A stretch of DNA of 64,000 nucleotides from Capnocytophaga periodontitidis (GTDB taxonomy: Bacteria > Bacteroidota > Bacteroidia > Flavobacteriales > Flavobacteriaceae), in assembly GCF_016126015.1 (NCBI RefSeq), contig NZ_JAEFDB010000001.1, positions 620,001 through 684,000 on the forward strand. The letters run 5' to 3'. The notes below the pieces were generated by a model, which saw only the letters and a list, made by a program, of their open reading frames with translations, was not told the DNA's origin and searched no databases. The position numbers and the translations under genes were made by a program. Positions 19,673 to 29,232 of this stretch are shown one piece after another. Numbering within the stretch: the stretch's first letter is position 1; every line of letters starts with the position of its first letter.

Positions 19673-21262
19673 ATGTCTTTACAACAAGAAATACAAAAGC
19701 GCCGTACCTTTGGCATCATATCTCACCCTGATGCCGGAAAAACTACCCTCACCGAAAAACTTCTACTCTTCGGAGGGGCTATACAAGAAGCTGGCGCCGT
19801 AAAATCAAATAAAATAAAAAAAGGAGCTACTTCCGACTTTATGGAAATTGAACGTCAACGTGGCATTTCCGTTGCCACTTCAGTACTCGCTTTCAATTAT
19901 AAAGAACATAAAATAAACATCTTAGACACCCCTGGTCACAAGGATTTCGCCGAAGACACCTTCCGCACTCTCACCGCCGTCGATAGTGTCATCGTAGTTA
20001 TCGACGTCGCCAAAGGGGTGGAAGAGCAAACCGAAAAGCTCGTCGAAGTATGCCGTATGCGTAACATCTCTATGATTGTCTTTATCAACAAGTTAGACCG
20101 TGAAGGGAAAGACGCCTTCGACCTGTTGGACGAAGTAGAGCAAAAACTCGGCTTAAAGGTAACACCACTGAGTTTTCCCATAGGTATAGGCTATGATTTC
20201 AAAGGAATTTATAACATTTGGGAGAAGAATATCAACCTATTCTCTGGCGATAGCCGAAAGAACATAGAAGAAACTATCGCCTTTACCGACATCAACAGCC
20301 CCGAATTAGAGAAGATAATATCCAAACAATCAGCCGAAAATCTCCGCTCCGATTTAGAGTTAGTATATGAAGTATACCCAAAATTCAACCGCGAAGCCTA
20401 TCTCAATGGAGAGCAGCAACCTGTTTTCTTTGGCTCTGCACTCAACAACTTTGGCGTACGTGAGCTACTCGATTGCTTTGTCGAAATCGCCCCTTCACCA
20501 CGCCCCAAAGCCAGCGAAGAGCGCATCGTAAACCCCGATGAACCTTCCTTCACAGGTTTCGTCTTCAAGATTCACGCCAATATGGACCCTAACCACCGTG
20601 ATCGTTTGGCTTTTGTAAAGATTGTTTCAGGCACTTTTGAACGCAACAAACCCTATTTGCACACACGTCTTGGCAAGAAGCTAAAGTTCTCCAGCCCGAA
20701 TGCTTTCTTTGCCGAAAAGAAAGAAGTAGTGGATATATCTTATGCAGGAGATATTGTAGGCTTGCACGACACAGGAAATTTCAAAATAGGAGATACACTC
20801 ACCGAAGGCGAAATGCTACATTTCAAGGGAATACCAAGTTTCTCTCCTGAGCACTTCCGTTACATCAACAATGCCGATCCACTGAAATCCAAACAGTTAG
20901 AAAAAGGCATCGACCAGTTAATGGACGAAGGCGTAGCGCAGCTCTTCAAGTTAGATTTCAATGGCCGCAAGGTCATCGGAACGGTGGGAGCGCTTCAATA
21001 TGAGGTCATTCAATACCGATTGGAGCACGAATACGGAGCGAAGTGTAGTTATGAAAACTTTCCTATCTACAAAGCCTGCTGGGTAGAAGCGCCCGAAAAC
21101 CCTAAAGACCCCGAATATCTCGATTTCCTACGCGTAAAACAGAAGTTCTTAGCGCGCGACAAACAGAACCAATTAGTCTTCCTCGCCGACTCTGCATTCT
21201 CTATCGAGATGGTAAAACAAAAATACCCGAACCTGAAGCTACACTTCACATCCGAGTACTAA
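19673..21262 (+). CDS. prfC: Peptide chain release factor 3
   Basis: RF3 is a ribosome-bound GTPase that recycles RF1/RF2 after termination. The 529-aa protein has G1 ISHPDAGKTTLTEKLL (about residues 17-32), the switch region with RGISVATSV, G3 DTPGHKDFAEDT and G4 NKLDREGKD. The domain order and length match RF3 rather than EF-G (about 700 aa) or TypA (about 600 aa). The ATG at 19673 is supported by the upstream promoter box. It converges on gldA with a 27-bp gap. Confidence 0.95.
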   Translation: MSLQQEIQKRRTFGIISHPDAGKTTLTEKLLLFGGAIQEAGAVKSNKIKKGATSDFMEIERQRGISVATSVLAFNYKEHKINILDTPGHKDFAEDTFRTLTAVDSVIVVIDVAKGVEEQTEKLVEVCRMRNISMIVFINKLDREGKDAFDLLDEVEQKLGLKVTPLSFPIGIGYDFKGIYNIWEKNINLFSGDSRKNIEETIAFTDINSPELEKIISKQSAENLRSDLELVYEVYPKFNREAYLNGEQQPVFFGSALNNFGVRELLDCFVEIAPSPRPKASEERIVNPDEPSFTGFVFKIHANMDPNHRDRLAFVKIVSGTFERNKPYLHTRLGKKLKFSSPNAFFAEKKEVVDISYAGDIVGLHDTGNFKIGDTLTEGEMLHFKGIPSFSPEHFRYINNADPLKSKQLEKGIDQLMDEGVAQLFKLDFNGRKVIGTVGALQYEVIQYRLEHEYGAKCSYENFPIYKACWVEAPENPKDPEYLDFLRVKQKFLARDKQNQLVFLADSAFSIEMVKQKYPNLKLHFTSEY

Positions 21263-21289
21263 CACCTGACACCTGTCCCCTGACACCTA

Positions 21290-22189
21290 TTACCTACCCC
21301 CTGTTACCTGAATAAACGTTTCCTCCAAGTCTCTATGTTTATGGTTGATTTGGAGGATTTTCAATCCGTTCTCCTTAGCAAAGTCAAACACAACAGGACG
21401 CATATCTTCCTCAGTGTCAAAGGTGATTTGATATAAGAAATCATATACATTTTGCGCTGCCGACACATTAGGCAAAGCGCGTAAAAGGCGTTCCTCTACA
21501 CGGAAATCGAACGCTACTTCTATCACTTGTTCCTTGCCTTGCAGCTCACTCATCTTCTTATCAAGCACTATATTGCCTTGGTGCAGTACGATTACCCTAT
21601 CGGCAACCGCCTGAATTTCCTGCATAATATGTGACGAAAGCAAAACCGTCTTCTCTTTGCCAAGCTCTTTAATGATATGGCGTATCTCTATCAACTGATT
21701 TGGGTCGAGTCCTGTTGTCGGCTCATCGAGAATGAGTATCTCAGGATTGTGAATAAGAGCTGAAGCGAGTCCCACACGTTGGCGATAACCTTTCGAGAGT
21801 GCCTCTATCTTCTTATTGCTCTCTGGTGTGAGTCCCGTAAGGGCAATCACCTCCTCTACCCTACTCTTAGGTACATTTGGATATAGATCTGAAGTAAAAC
21901 GCAAATATTCTCTCACATACATTTCGGTATACAAAGGGTTGTGCTCAGGCAAATAGCCAATAGTCTTTTGTGCCTCAATAGGATGCTGAAGCGTATCAAT
22001 CCCGTTAATAGTAACCGAGCCACTGGTAGGCATCAATGCCCCCGTTATCATCTTCATTGTTGTAGATTTCCCTGCTCCATTAGGACCTAAAAAACCGGTA
22101 ATTTCTCCCTTTTGGAGCTCAAAGCTAATAGCATTTACAGCCGTTTGCTGTCCATATATCTTTGTTAATTGATTGACTGTTACTGACAT
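21290..22189 (-). CDS. gldA: Gliding-motility ABC transporter ATP-binding protein GldA
   Basis: The 299-aa ABC ATPase has Walker A FLGPNGAGKSTTMK (about residues 34-47), the Q-loop with IGYLPEHNPLYTEMYVREYL, signature LSKGYRQRVGLASAL, Walker [17 protein letters not shown] and an H-loop SSHIMQEIQ. The PEHNPLY and GLDPNQLIEIR segments are those of GldA from gliding Flavobacteriia, which works with the membrane proteins GldF and GldG. Those partners are not adjacent; in Flavobacterium johnsoniae gldA also lies apart from gldFG. A role in a general exporter cannot be excluded, since close homologues occur in non-gliders. Confidence 0.85.
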   Translation of the reverse strand: MSVTVNQLTKIYGQQTAVNAISFELQKGEITGFLGPNGAGKSTTMKMITGALMPTSGSVTINGIDTLQHPIEAQKTIGYLPEHNPLYTEMYVREYLRFTSDLYPNVPKSRVEEVIALTGLTPESNKKIEALSKGYRQRVGLASALIHNPEILILDEPTTGLDPNQLIEIRHIIKELGKEKTVLLSSHIMQEIQAVADRVIVLHQGNIVLDKKMSELQGKEQVIEVAFDFRVEERLLRALPNVSAAQNVYDFLYQITFDTEEDMRPVVFDFAKENGLKILQINHKHRDLEETFIQVTGGR

Positions 22190-22207
22190 TTCATTTTATT
22201 TTGGGCT

Positions 22208-22215
22208 CAAAAGTA
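22208..22215 (-). promoter_or_regulatory. Bacteroidota -7 box for gldA
   Basis: On the minus strand TACTTTTG lies 18 bp before the gldA ATG. Confidence 0.55.
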
Positions 22216-22291
22216 CAATATTTCTTTATTCTAACAAATTATTTTTAAATATATTTTAATTTCTCCCACCACTCCCACCACTCTCTTTTCC

Positions 22292-22323
22292 AGATTGTCC
22301 CCCTTCGGGGGATCGGGGGCTAT
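22292..22323 (+). repeat. C/G-rich hairpin repeat, copy C
   Basis: GATTGTCCCCCTTCGGGGGA followed by TCGGGGGCTAT, with a perfect CCCCC-TT-CGGGGG hairpin. It lies in the 259-bp gap between the divergent gldA and DPP7 genes, next to short C-rich CTCCCACCA repeats. Confidence 0.6.
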
Positions 22324-22410
22324 CCCACAACTCCCATAATTCCCATAAACTACTCATATACCTCGTACAATTGGCTAATCATCAAATTTGCTAATTTACT
22401 AATTATCTCG

Positions 22411-22418
22411 TACCTTTG
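22411..22418 (+). promoter_or_regulatory. Bacteroidota -7 box (TACCTTTG) for the S46 peptidase
   Basis: TACCTTTG lies 31 bp before the ATG at 22449. Its position excludes the in-frame upstream initiation at 22416. Confidence 0.65.
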
Positions 22419-22448
22419 CCCCCTAATAAATCATTATATCACTTTTTT

Positions 22449-24584
22449 ATGAAGAAAATAACACTTGTAATATTAGCTTTCTTGTTGCTCACTCCCGTAG
22501 CAAGAGCTGATGAAGGAATGTGGTTTTTGATGTTCATCGAACGTCTCAACCAAAGAGATATGCAGAAGTTAGGCTTACAACTCACTGCTCAAGAAATTTA
22601 TAGCATCAATAACAACAGTCTCAAAGATGCTATCGTGCAGTTCAATGGAGGTTGTACTGCGAGCATCATCTCCAAAGATGGTTTAGTACTCACTAACCAC
22701 CACTGTGGCTATGGCAATATTGCCCAACTTTCAACCCCCGAAAGCAACCACTTAAAGAACGGATTCTGGGCGCACTCTCACGCCGAAGAACTCTCCCCTA
22801 AACAATCATTCGTCCGTTTCTTCGTCCGTATGGACAATGTAACCGACCGTATGTTGGCTGCTGTTACTCCCTCAATGAGCGAAAAAGAACGCGAAGCCGC
22901 TCTCAACCAAGAAATGTCTAAAATACAAAAAGAAAACAGCGAAGGTGGTAAATATGTAGTTTCTGTGCGTTCATTCTTCCAAGGCAATGAATATTATTAC
23001 TTTGTATATCAAGACTTCAAAGATGTACGCCTCGTAGGTACACCTCCTGAAAACATCGGAAAATTCGGTGGTGATACCGACAACTGGGAATGGCCTCGCC
23101 AAACAGGTGATTTCTCTCTCTTCCGTGTATACACTGATAAAGATGGAAATGCCGCCGACTATTCTCCTAACAACATTCCTCTAAAAGCCAAACGTTACCT
23201 CAAAGTGAGCCTCAAAGGCGTACAAGATAAGGACTTTGCGATGATTATGGGATACCCTGGACGCACCAACCGTTGGGAAAGCTCTTATTGGGTTGATCAA
23301 AAAGTAAAATATACTTATCCTGCTTGGGTCGAAGCCTCCAAAACAGCAATGGATGCAATGAAACGCTATATGGATAAAGACGATGCCGTACGCTTGCAAT
23401 ACGCCTCTTTATACTCTCAATTAGCCAACTATTGGAAAAACCGCCAAGGTATGATTGATGCTCTTACAGCCCATAAAACAGCCGCTGAAAAACGCAAAAC
23501 CGAAGCTATTTTTGGAAAATGGGCTAATAAAACCGAAAATAAAGCCGAATACGGCGAAGTGCTCAACACTTTAGCTAAATATTTTGAAAAGACAAACTTG
23601 CGCTCTGCCGATGAGAACTATGTGAGTATCTTGTCCCGCGCTTCTTTCTTTATCAAAATGCCTTCCCTATACATCAACACTGTCGCTGCCGCCCAACGTG
23701 GTGGTATGCCCGAAACCGACTTGCAAAACAGAATTGACAACATTCTTGCTAATTACGATAAGATAAACGCTAATGTCGAAAAAGAAATCCTTGCTGATAT
23801 GTTGCAACTCTATGCAAACAAGGGGAATAACGTACCTGCTTTGCTAAAAGATGTTAAAACAAAATACAAAGGTAACTTCCTCAAGTATGTCAATGAACTC
23901 TTAGCAGGTAGCATTTACCGCAGTAAAGAAGCCTTACAAGCTAATACACAACGCAATGTAGAAGAACTCTTAAAAGACCCTTTGTTACAACTCGCTGAAG
24001 CCCTTGTCGAAGACTTCCGTTTACCTTCTCAAGAGATTATAGACTTAGAAGATAGCTATGCCAAAGCCTACCGCAAGTTCGTAAAAGGAATGCGCGATTC
24101 TAAAATTAGCACAATCTTGTATCCTGATGCTAATTCCACCTTGCGCCTTACCTATGGTACAGTAAGTCCATTGGCTGCCGATAAACGCAACCCCGATGTG
24201 AAAAAGAACTACTATACCACTTTCAAATCTTTAATGGCTAAATATAAAAAAGGCGACCCTGAATTTGATATGTCTCAACGTATGCTCGACCTTTATAAAA
24301 AGAAAGAGTTTGGTAGATATATAGACAAAGATGGCTCTATGCACGTAAACTTCCTTACCAACAACGACATTACAGGTGGTAACTCTGGATCACCTGTGAT
24401 GAATGGCAAAGGAGAACTCATAGGTCTCGCTTTCGATGGTAATATCGAAGCAATGGCTGGCGATGTAATTTTTGATAAACAACTACAGCGCACCATCAAT
24501 GTCGATATCCGCTATGTACTTTGGGTAATTGATATTTATGCCAATGCTAAAAACATCATCAACGAAATTGAAACAGTACAATAA
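22449..24584 (+). CDS. S46 dipeptidyl-peptidase, DPP7 type
   Basis: A periplasmic serine exopeptidase that removes dipeptides from peptide N-termini, feeding amino-acid catabolism in asaccharolytic and oral Bacteroidota. The 711-aa precursor has a signal peptide, MKKITLVILAFLLLTPVARA. Catalytic triad: His in LTNHHCGYG (about residue 83), Asp in FGGDTDNWEW (about 210) and Ser in TGGNSGSPV (about 646). The S1 segment reads LAFDGNIEA; the glycine corresponds to DPP7 with its hydrophobic P1 preference, whereas DPP11 has arginine there (NFDRN). The DPP7/DPP11 split is from memory of the family. The ATG at 22449 follows from the signal peptide and the promoter. Confidence 0.85.
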   Translation: MKKITLVILAFLLLTPVARADEGMWFLMFIERLNQRDMQKLGLQLTAQEIYSINNNSLKDAIVQFNGGCTASIISKDGLVLTNHHCGYGNIAQLSTPESNHLKNGFWAHSHAEELSPKQSFVRFFVRMDNVTDRMLAAVTPSMSEKEREAALNQEMSKIQKENSEGGKYVVSVRSFFQGNEYYYFVYQDFKDVRLVGTPPENIGKFGGDTDNWEWPRQTGDFSLFRVYTDKDGNAADYSPNNIPLKAKRYLKVSLKGVQDKDFAMIMGYPGRTNRWESSYWVDQKVKYTYPAWVEASKTAMDAMKRYMDKDDAVRLQYASLYSQLANYWKNRQGMIDALTAHKTAAEKRKTEAIFGKWANKTENKAEYGEVLNTLAKYFEKTNLRSADENYVSILSRASFFIKMPSLYINTVAAAQRGGMPETDLQNRIDNILANYDKINANVEKEILADMLQLYANKGNNVPALLKDVKTKYKGNFLKYVNELLAGSIYRSKEALQANTQRNVEELLKDPLLQLAEALVEDFRLPSQEIIDLEDSYAKAYRKFVKGMRDSKISTILYPDANSTLRLTYGTVSPLAADKRNPDVKKNYYTTFKSLMAKYKKGDPEFDMSQRMLDLYKKKEFGRYIDKDGSMHVNFLTNNDITGGNSGSPVMNGKGELIGLAFDGNIEAMAGDVIFDKQLQRTINVDIRYVLWVIDIYANAKNIINEIETVQ

Positions 24585-24619
24585 AGAGTAAAAATTAGAA
24601 ATTAGGAGTTAGAGGATAG

Positions 24620-24655
24620 GGTAACCCTATCCCCTATCCCCTATCCCCTAACACC
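24620..24655 (+). repeat. Short tandem CCCTATC-type repeat
   Basis: AACCCTATCCCCTATCCCCT continues with a further imperfect CCCTAACACC unit, giving about four units of a 7-bp repeat immediately before the MATE start codon. Confidence 0.6.
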
Positions 24656-24657
24656 TG

Positions 24658-26049
24658 ATGCCTAACTTATCAAACTACACAAAAGAATTTAAATACAACT
24701 TCAAGATTGCTTACCCTGTCATTTTAGGAATGTTGGGGCACACCTTTGTAGGCTTTGTCGATAACGTAATGGTTGGCAAAGTAGGCATTACCGAGCTCGG
24801 TGCCGCGGCTTTGGGAAATACCGCTATCTTTATCGCTATGTCCTTCGCTATAGGCTTCTCGGTAGCAACTACTTCCTTGGTAGCAATGAACGATGAAGCT
24901 GGCGATAAACAAACCGTGCAATCCATCCTCAACCACAGTATGCTACTCAATATCATACTCAGCACGGTACTTTTCTTGCTGATGTTCTTTGTAGAACCGG
25001 TGATGAGAATCACAGGACAAAGTGAAAATGTAATCGCTTTAGCAGTTCCCTATACTCATTTGGTTGCCTTTTCATTGATACCTTTAGGCGTATTCAGCAC
25101 TTTCAAACAATTCGCCGATGGTCTTTCTATGACCAAATATGCAATGTATGTTACCCTATTGGCAAACCTTATCAATATATTTGGTAATTATCTCTTCATC
25201 TATGGCAATTGGGGTTGCCCAAAATTAGGAGTATTAGGTGCTGGAGTAGGAACGCTCATTTCGCGTATAGCAATGCCTATAATGCTCTATTATATGCTCA
25301 AGTATTTACCTAAAACTAAAGAATACGTTACCCATATCAGTTTCAAAAACATAACTGAATCAATGATAAGAAAGATAAGCAACATTGGACTTCCTACAGG
25401 ATTACAAATGATTTTTGAAACAGGTATTTTCTCTGCTGCTATATGGATAAGCGGTGTATTGGGTGAAAACCAACTCTCAGCTAACCAAATAGCTCTCAAC
25501 CTAGCAAGTATGACTTTTATGGTTGCTAACGGATTAGGTATCACAGCTATGATACGTGTCGGTAATCAGTTAGGAGCTAAAAACTATGTCAATTTACGTC
25601 GGGTTGCCTTTTCTGTATTCTTATTAGTGTTGTGTACCCAAGTCTTTTTTGCAGGACTCTTAGCCTTATTACGCGATTGGTTACCCTCATTGTATTTGGA
25701 AATGGACAATATCGAAAAAGCAACTACCAATGCAGCTGTAATAAGCGAAGCCGCAAACCTACTGCTGATAGCTGCTATTTTCCAAATCTCCGATGGATTA
25801 CAAGTTACAGCTCTCGGGGCATTGCGTGGAGTCCAAGATGCTAAAATTCCTATGGTCATTACCTTTATAGCCTATTGGCTCATTGCCTTCCCTATTCTTT
25901 GTTTTTTAGGGCTTCACACTTCTTTAGGTACTATGGGTATTTGGATAGGATTACTCACAGGGCTCACTGCTGCTGCTATATGCCTCTTGTATAGGTTCAA
26001 CCATATCAGCTTGCGACTCATTACCAACCGTCATAAATTACCCAATTAA
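24658..26049 (+). CDS. MATE-family multidrug efflux transporter
   Basis: A 463-aa inner-membrane protein with twelve predicted membrane segments and the MATE pattern. Examples are VILGMLGHTFVGFVDNVMVG in the first segments, an early GAAALGNTAIFIAMSFAIGF, and the second half starting with IRKISNIGLPTGLQMIFETG and NGLGITAMIRVGNQLGAKN. Such proteins export cationic drugs or metabolites in exchange for sodium or protons. The substrate cannot be read from sequence. It is preceded by a short run of C-rich CCCTAT repeats (24620-24650) and has no visible partner genes. Confidence 0.9.
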   Translation: MPNLSNYTKEFKYNFKIAYPVILGMLGHTFVGFVDNVMVGKVGITELGAAALGNTAIFIAMSFAIGFSVATTSLVAMNDEAGDKQTVQSILNHSMLLNIILSTVLFLLMFFVEPVMRITGQSENVIALAVPYTHLVAFSLIPLGVFSTFKQFADGLSMTKYAMYVTLLANLINIFGNYLFIYGNWGCPKLGVLGAGVGTLISRIAMPIMLYYMLKYLPKTKEYVTHISFKNITESMIRKISNIGLPTGLQMIFETGIFSAAIWISGVLGENQLSANQIALNLASMTFMVANGLGITAMIRVGNQLGAKNYVNLRRVAFSVFLLVLCTQVFFAGLLALLRDWLPSLYLEMDNIEKATTNAAVISEAANLLLIAAIFQISDGLQVTALGALRGVQDAKIPMVITFIAYWLIAFPILCFLGLHTSLGTMGIWIGLLTGLTAAAICLLYRFNHISLRLITNRHKLPN

Positions 26050-26076
26050 CAAATTGCCTAATTGACAAATTATTAT

Positions 26077-26084
26077 TACCTTTG
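26077..26084 (+). promoter_or_regulatory. Bacteroidota -7 box (TACCTTTG) for ychF
   Basis: TACCTTTG lies 27 bp before the ychF ATG, in a 61-bp gap. Confidence 0.65.
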
Positions 26085-26110
26085 CACGCTCTTTAATTTA
26101 AAAAACGAAT

Positions 26111-27202
26111 ATGAAAGCAGGAATTGTTGGACTGCCCAACGTGGGAAAGTCTACTCTATTTAATTGTTTATCAAATGCTAAAGCTCAAAGTGCCAACTTC
26201 CCGTTTTGCACTATAGAACCTAATTTAGGGGTAGTAAACGTACCCGATCCCCGTTTAGAAAAACTCGAAACTCTTGTAAAACCTGAACGTGTATTACCTG
26301 CAACCGTAGAAATTGTAGACATCGCAGGTCTTGTAAAAGGCGCGAGCAAAGGTGAAGGTTTAGGCAACCAATTTTTAGGAAATATACGTGAGTGTAATGC
26401 TATTATCCACGTGTTGCGCTGCTTTGAAAACGACAATATCGTACATGTAGATGGTAGTGTAGACCCCATCCGCGATAAAGAAACTATTGATATAGAACTA
26501 CAACTAAAAGACCTCGAAACTGTCGAAAAACGCCTCGAAAAAGTAACCCGTGCTGCCAAAGCTGGTGATAAAAGAGCCGCTAAGGAAATGGACTTGCTCA
26601 ATTGTGTGAAAGACGCTTTGCTTACTGGCGTTTCTGCCCGCGCTGTACAAGTAGCTGACGATGAAAAAGAATTATTAGAGAGCTTTCAATTGCTCACTGC
26701 TAAACCTGTGTTATACGTGTGTAATGTCGATGAAAAATCAGCTAAAAATGGTAATGCTTATGTAGAACGTGTAAGAGAAGCGGTAAAAAATGAAGAAGCC
26801 GAAATCATCGTTTTAGCTGTAGCCACCGAAGCTGATATCACCGAATTAGAAAGCTATGAGGAACGCCAAATGTTCTTGGAAGATATAGGATTAGACGAAC
26901 CTGGTGCTTCTAAATTGATTCGAGCTGCTTATCATTTGCTAAACTTGCAAACTTACTTCACCGCAGGAGTAAAAGAAGTACGCGCTTGGACAATCCACAA
27001 AGGAGATACGGCTCCTCAAGCTGCTGGCGTTATCCATACTGATTTCGAAAAAGGATTCATCCGCGCCGAAGTAATCGCTTATAATGATTTTATCACCTAT
27101 GGTAGTGAAGCTAAAGTCAAAGAAGCTGGAAAAATGCGCGTTGAAGGTAAAGAATATATTGTAAAAGACGGTGATATTATGCACTTCCGCTTCAATGTAT
27201 AA
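26111..27202 (+). CDS. ychF: Redox-regulated ATPase/GTPase YchF
   Basis: A universally conserved Obg-family P-loop NTPase that prefers ATP and binds ribosomes. The 363-aa length matches. G1 is [15 protein letters not shown] (residues 4-18), G3 is [20 protein letters not shown], and the C-terminal TGS domain includes [20 protein letters not shown] and [16 protein letters not shown]. It may form a transcription unit with tpiA, which starts 32 bp downstream, though their functions are unrelated. Confidence 0.96.
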   Translation: MKAGIVGLPNVGKSTLFNCLSNAKAQSANFPFCTIEPNLGVVNVPDPRLEKLETLVKPERVLPATVEIVDIAGLVKGASKGEGLGNQFLGNIRECNAIIHVLRCFENDNIVHVDGSVDPIRDKETIDIELQLKDLETVEKRLEKVTRAAKAGDKRAAKEMDLLNCVKDALLTGVSARAVQVADDEKELLESFQLLTAKPVLYVCNVDEKSAKNGNAYVERVREAVKNEEAEIIVLAVATEADITELESYEERQMFLEDIGLDEPGASKLIRAAYHLLNLQTYFTAGVKEVRAWTIHKGDTAPQAAGVIHTDFEKGFIRAEVIAYNDFITYGSEAKVKEAGKMRVEGKEYIVKDGDIMHFRFNV

Positions 27203-27233
27203 CCAAAATTGCTAATTATTAATATTTCATTAT

Positions 27234-27983
27234 ATGAGAAAAAAAATTGTAGCAGGTAACTGGAAAATGAACAACGACCTCAACAAATCGTTAGCCCTCA
27301 TTTCCGACCTATTGAAAAAAGTACCTCAAACTGATGCCGAGGTAATGATTGCCCCTACCTTTGTAAACCTTATCCCAGCAGTAGAAGCTGCTAAAGGTAG
27401 CAAAATCGAAGTGATTGCCCAAAATATGCACTTTGCCGAAAGCGGTGCTTATACTGGTGAGATTTCAGCTGAAATGTTGAATAGTATTGGTGTAAAAACC
27501 ACTATTTTAGGTCACTCCGAACGCCGTGCTTACTTCAACGAAACCGACGAAAGTTTGGCTAAAAAAGTAGACACTGCCCTCAAACACAATATGCGTGTAG
27601 TATTCTGTATTGGCGAAGAATTAGCCGATCGTAAAGCTAACAAACACTTCAATGTTGTAGGTAGCCAAATCAAAAACGGCTTGTTCCACTTGCCTGCTGA
27701 GGCTTGGCAACACATCGTATTGGCTTATGAACCCGTATGGGCAATTGGTACAGGCGAAACTGCAACCCCAGAACAAGCGCAAGAAATCCATCACTTCATC
27801 CGCAAAACTATCGCCGATAAATACGGTAAAGAAGTAGCCGATAAAGTATCTATCTTGTATGGTGGTAGCGTAAAACCTGATAATGCTAAAGAAATCTTCG
27901 CTAAAGAAGACGTTGATGGCGGTCTCATCGGAGGCGCTGCCCTCAAAGCCGATGATTTTGTTACTATCATCAAAAGTATTTAA
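27234..27983 (+). CDS. tpiA: Triosephosphate isomerase
   Basis: It interconverts glyceraldehyde-3-phosphate and dihydroxyacetone phosphate in glycolysis. The 249-aa TIM barrel begins MRKKIVAGNWKMN with the phosphate-gripping Asn/Lys. It contains the catalytic His in TILGHSERRAYF (about residue 97) and the catalytic Glu in LAYEPVWAIGTGETA (about 167), and ends with the phosphate-binding YGGSVKPDNA and GGLIGGAAL. It follows ychF at 32 bp. Confidence 0.97.
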   Translation: MRKKIVAGNWKMNNDLNKSLALISDLLKKVPQTDAEVMIAPTFVNLIPAVEAAKGSKIEVIAQNMHFAESGAYTGEISAEMLNSIGVKTTILGHSERRAYFNETDESLAKKVDTALKHNMRVVFCIGEELADRKANKHFNVVGSQIKNGLFHLPAEAWQHIVLAYEPVWAIGTGETATPEQAQEIHHFIRKTIADKYGKEVADKVSILYGGSVKPDNAKEIFAKEDVDGGLIGGAALKADDFVTIIKSI

Positions 27984-28002
27984 TTGTTATTGTTAATACA
28001 CA

Positions 28003-28180
28003 AACTTTGGAGCTGTCTGAAAAGTTTCAAAATCGTATTTTACCCCTACACTTTGTCAAAGTCTCGCACCTTTGGCAAAGTTGATTACTCTAATAATCAA
28101 TTACTTTTTTGGGGTATGTTCTGTAAGGGCGTTTTGCAAACGCCCTTATAATATAGAACTTTTTGGACAGCCTCAAAGTC
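28003..28180 (+). mobile_element. MITE-like element with terminal inverted repeats
   Basis: The left end, ACTTTGGAGCTGTCTGAAAA, and the right end, which read on the minus strand is ACTTTGAGGCTGTCCAAAAA, form an imperfect terminal inverted repeat of about 22-24 bp. The roughly 170-bp interior has no ORF. It contains ACTTTGTCAAAGT paired with CTTTGGCAAAG (28048-28082) and the palindrome GGGCGTTTTGCAAACGCCC (about 28127-28145). A one-ended relative lies at 51988-52127. Size, coding silence and end sequence fit a non-autonomous element mobilised by a transposase in trans; the exact ends are uncertain. Confidence 0.65.
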
Positions 28181-28200
28181 TATTTTTTTAAAACTAAAAA

Positions 28201-29223
28201 ATGTTACAAAACGACTTATTCCTTAGAGTACTCAACAGCGAAATTACCCAGCGTCCTCCCGTGTGGATGATGCGTCAAGCTGGTAGATACCTTCCTGAAT
28301 TTAGAGCCCTACGCGACAAATATGACTTTTTCACGCGTTGCCAAACCCCCGAGTTAGCAGCCGAAATTACCGTACAACCTGTCGATATAGTAGGTGTAGA
28401 TGCCGCTATCTTATTTTCCGATATATTGGTAGTACCCCAAGCGATGAACATACCTTTTGAAATGAAAAAAAGTGTCGGACCTTGGTTGCCTAACCCTATT
28501 CGTACCGCTAAGGATGTAGCGCAAGTAACAATTCCTAATATCCAAGAACGTTTGGGGTATGTGATAGAAGCTGTCAAACTTACCAAACAAATGCTCAACA
28601 ACCGTGTTCCTCTCATCGGCTTTGCTGGATCTCCTTGGACGATACTCTGCTATGCTGTCGAAGGTGCTGGTTCACGTGACTATGCTACTGCCAAAGAATT
28701 TTGCTTCACACAACCTGAATTAGCGCATCAACTATTGCAAAAAATTACCGATACTACCATTCTCTACCTCAAAGAAAAAGTAAAAGCAGGTGTCGATGCC
28801 GTACAATTGTTCGATAGCTGGGGTGGCGTTTTAGCCCCTGACGACTATCGTACTTTTTCTTGGCAATACCTTAACCAAATAGTAGAAACTCTTGCTCCGC
28901 TTACCAAAGTGATAGTATTTGCTAAAGGTTGTTGGTATGCCCTCCCCGAAATGGCTACTTCTAAAGCTGCTGCCTTAGGTGTCGATTGGACTTGTGCCCC
29001 AAAAACAGCACGTCAGCTCACGGGTGGCAATAAAGTACTACAAGGTAACTTCGATCCTTCACAATTGCTCGCTCGTCCTACTCAAATTAAGAAAAAAGTA
29101 AAAGAAATGATCGATGCTTTTGGTAAAGACCACTACATCGCCAACTTAGGACACGGCATCCTGCCTAATGTTCCCGTTGAAAACGCTATCGCCTTTGTAG
29201 AAGCTGTAAAAGAATATCATTAA
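28201..29223 (+). CDS. hemE: Uroporphyrinogen decarboxylase
   Basis: It converts uroporphyrinogen III to coproporphyrinogen III in haem synthesis. The 340-aa protein starts with the family signature [20 protein letters not shown] (about residues 18-37, with the substrate-binding Arg), has the conserved Asp in [13 protein letters not shown], and contains [16 protein letters not shown] and the C-terminal [15 protein letters not shown]. It has no other haem genes beside it. lspA follows at 9 bp. Confidence 0.97.
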   Translation: MLQNDLFLRVLNSEITQRPPVWMMRQAGRYLPEFRALRDKYDFFTRCQTPELAAEITVQPVDIVGVDAAILFSDILVVPQAMNIPFEMKKSVGPWLPNPIRTAKDVAQVTIPNIQERLGYVIEAVKLTKQMLNNRVPLIGFAGSPWTILCYAVEGAGSRDYATAKEFCFTQPELAHQLLQKITDTTILYLKEKVKAGVDAVQLFDSWGGVLAPDDYRTFSWQYLNQIVETLAPLTKVIVFAKGCWYALPEMATSKAAALGVDWTCAPKTARQLTGGNKVLQGNFDPSQLLARPTQIKKKVKEMIDAFGKDHYIANLGHGILPNVPVENAIAFVEAVKEYH

Positions 29224-29232
29224 GAAAAAAAT

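Noticed and set aside
26185-26601. 138-codon minus-strand ORF within ychF
   Set aside because: Serine-rich composition typical of an antisense shadow; ychF is intact on the plus strand.
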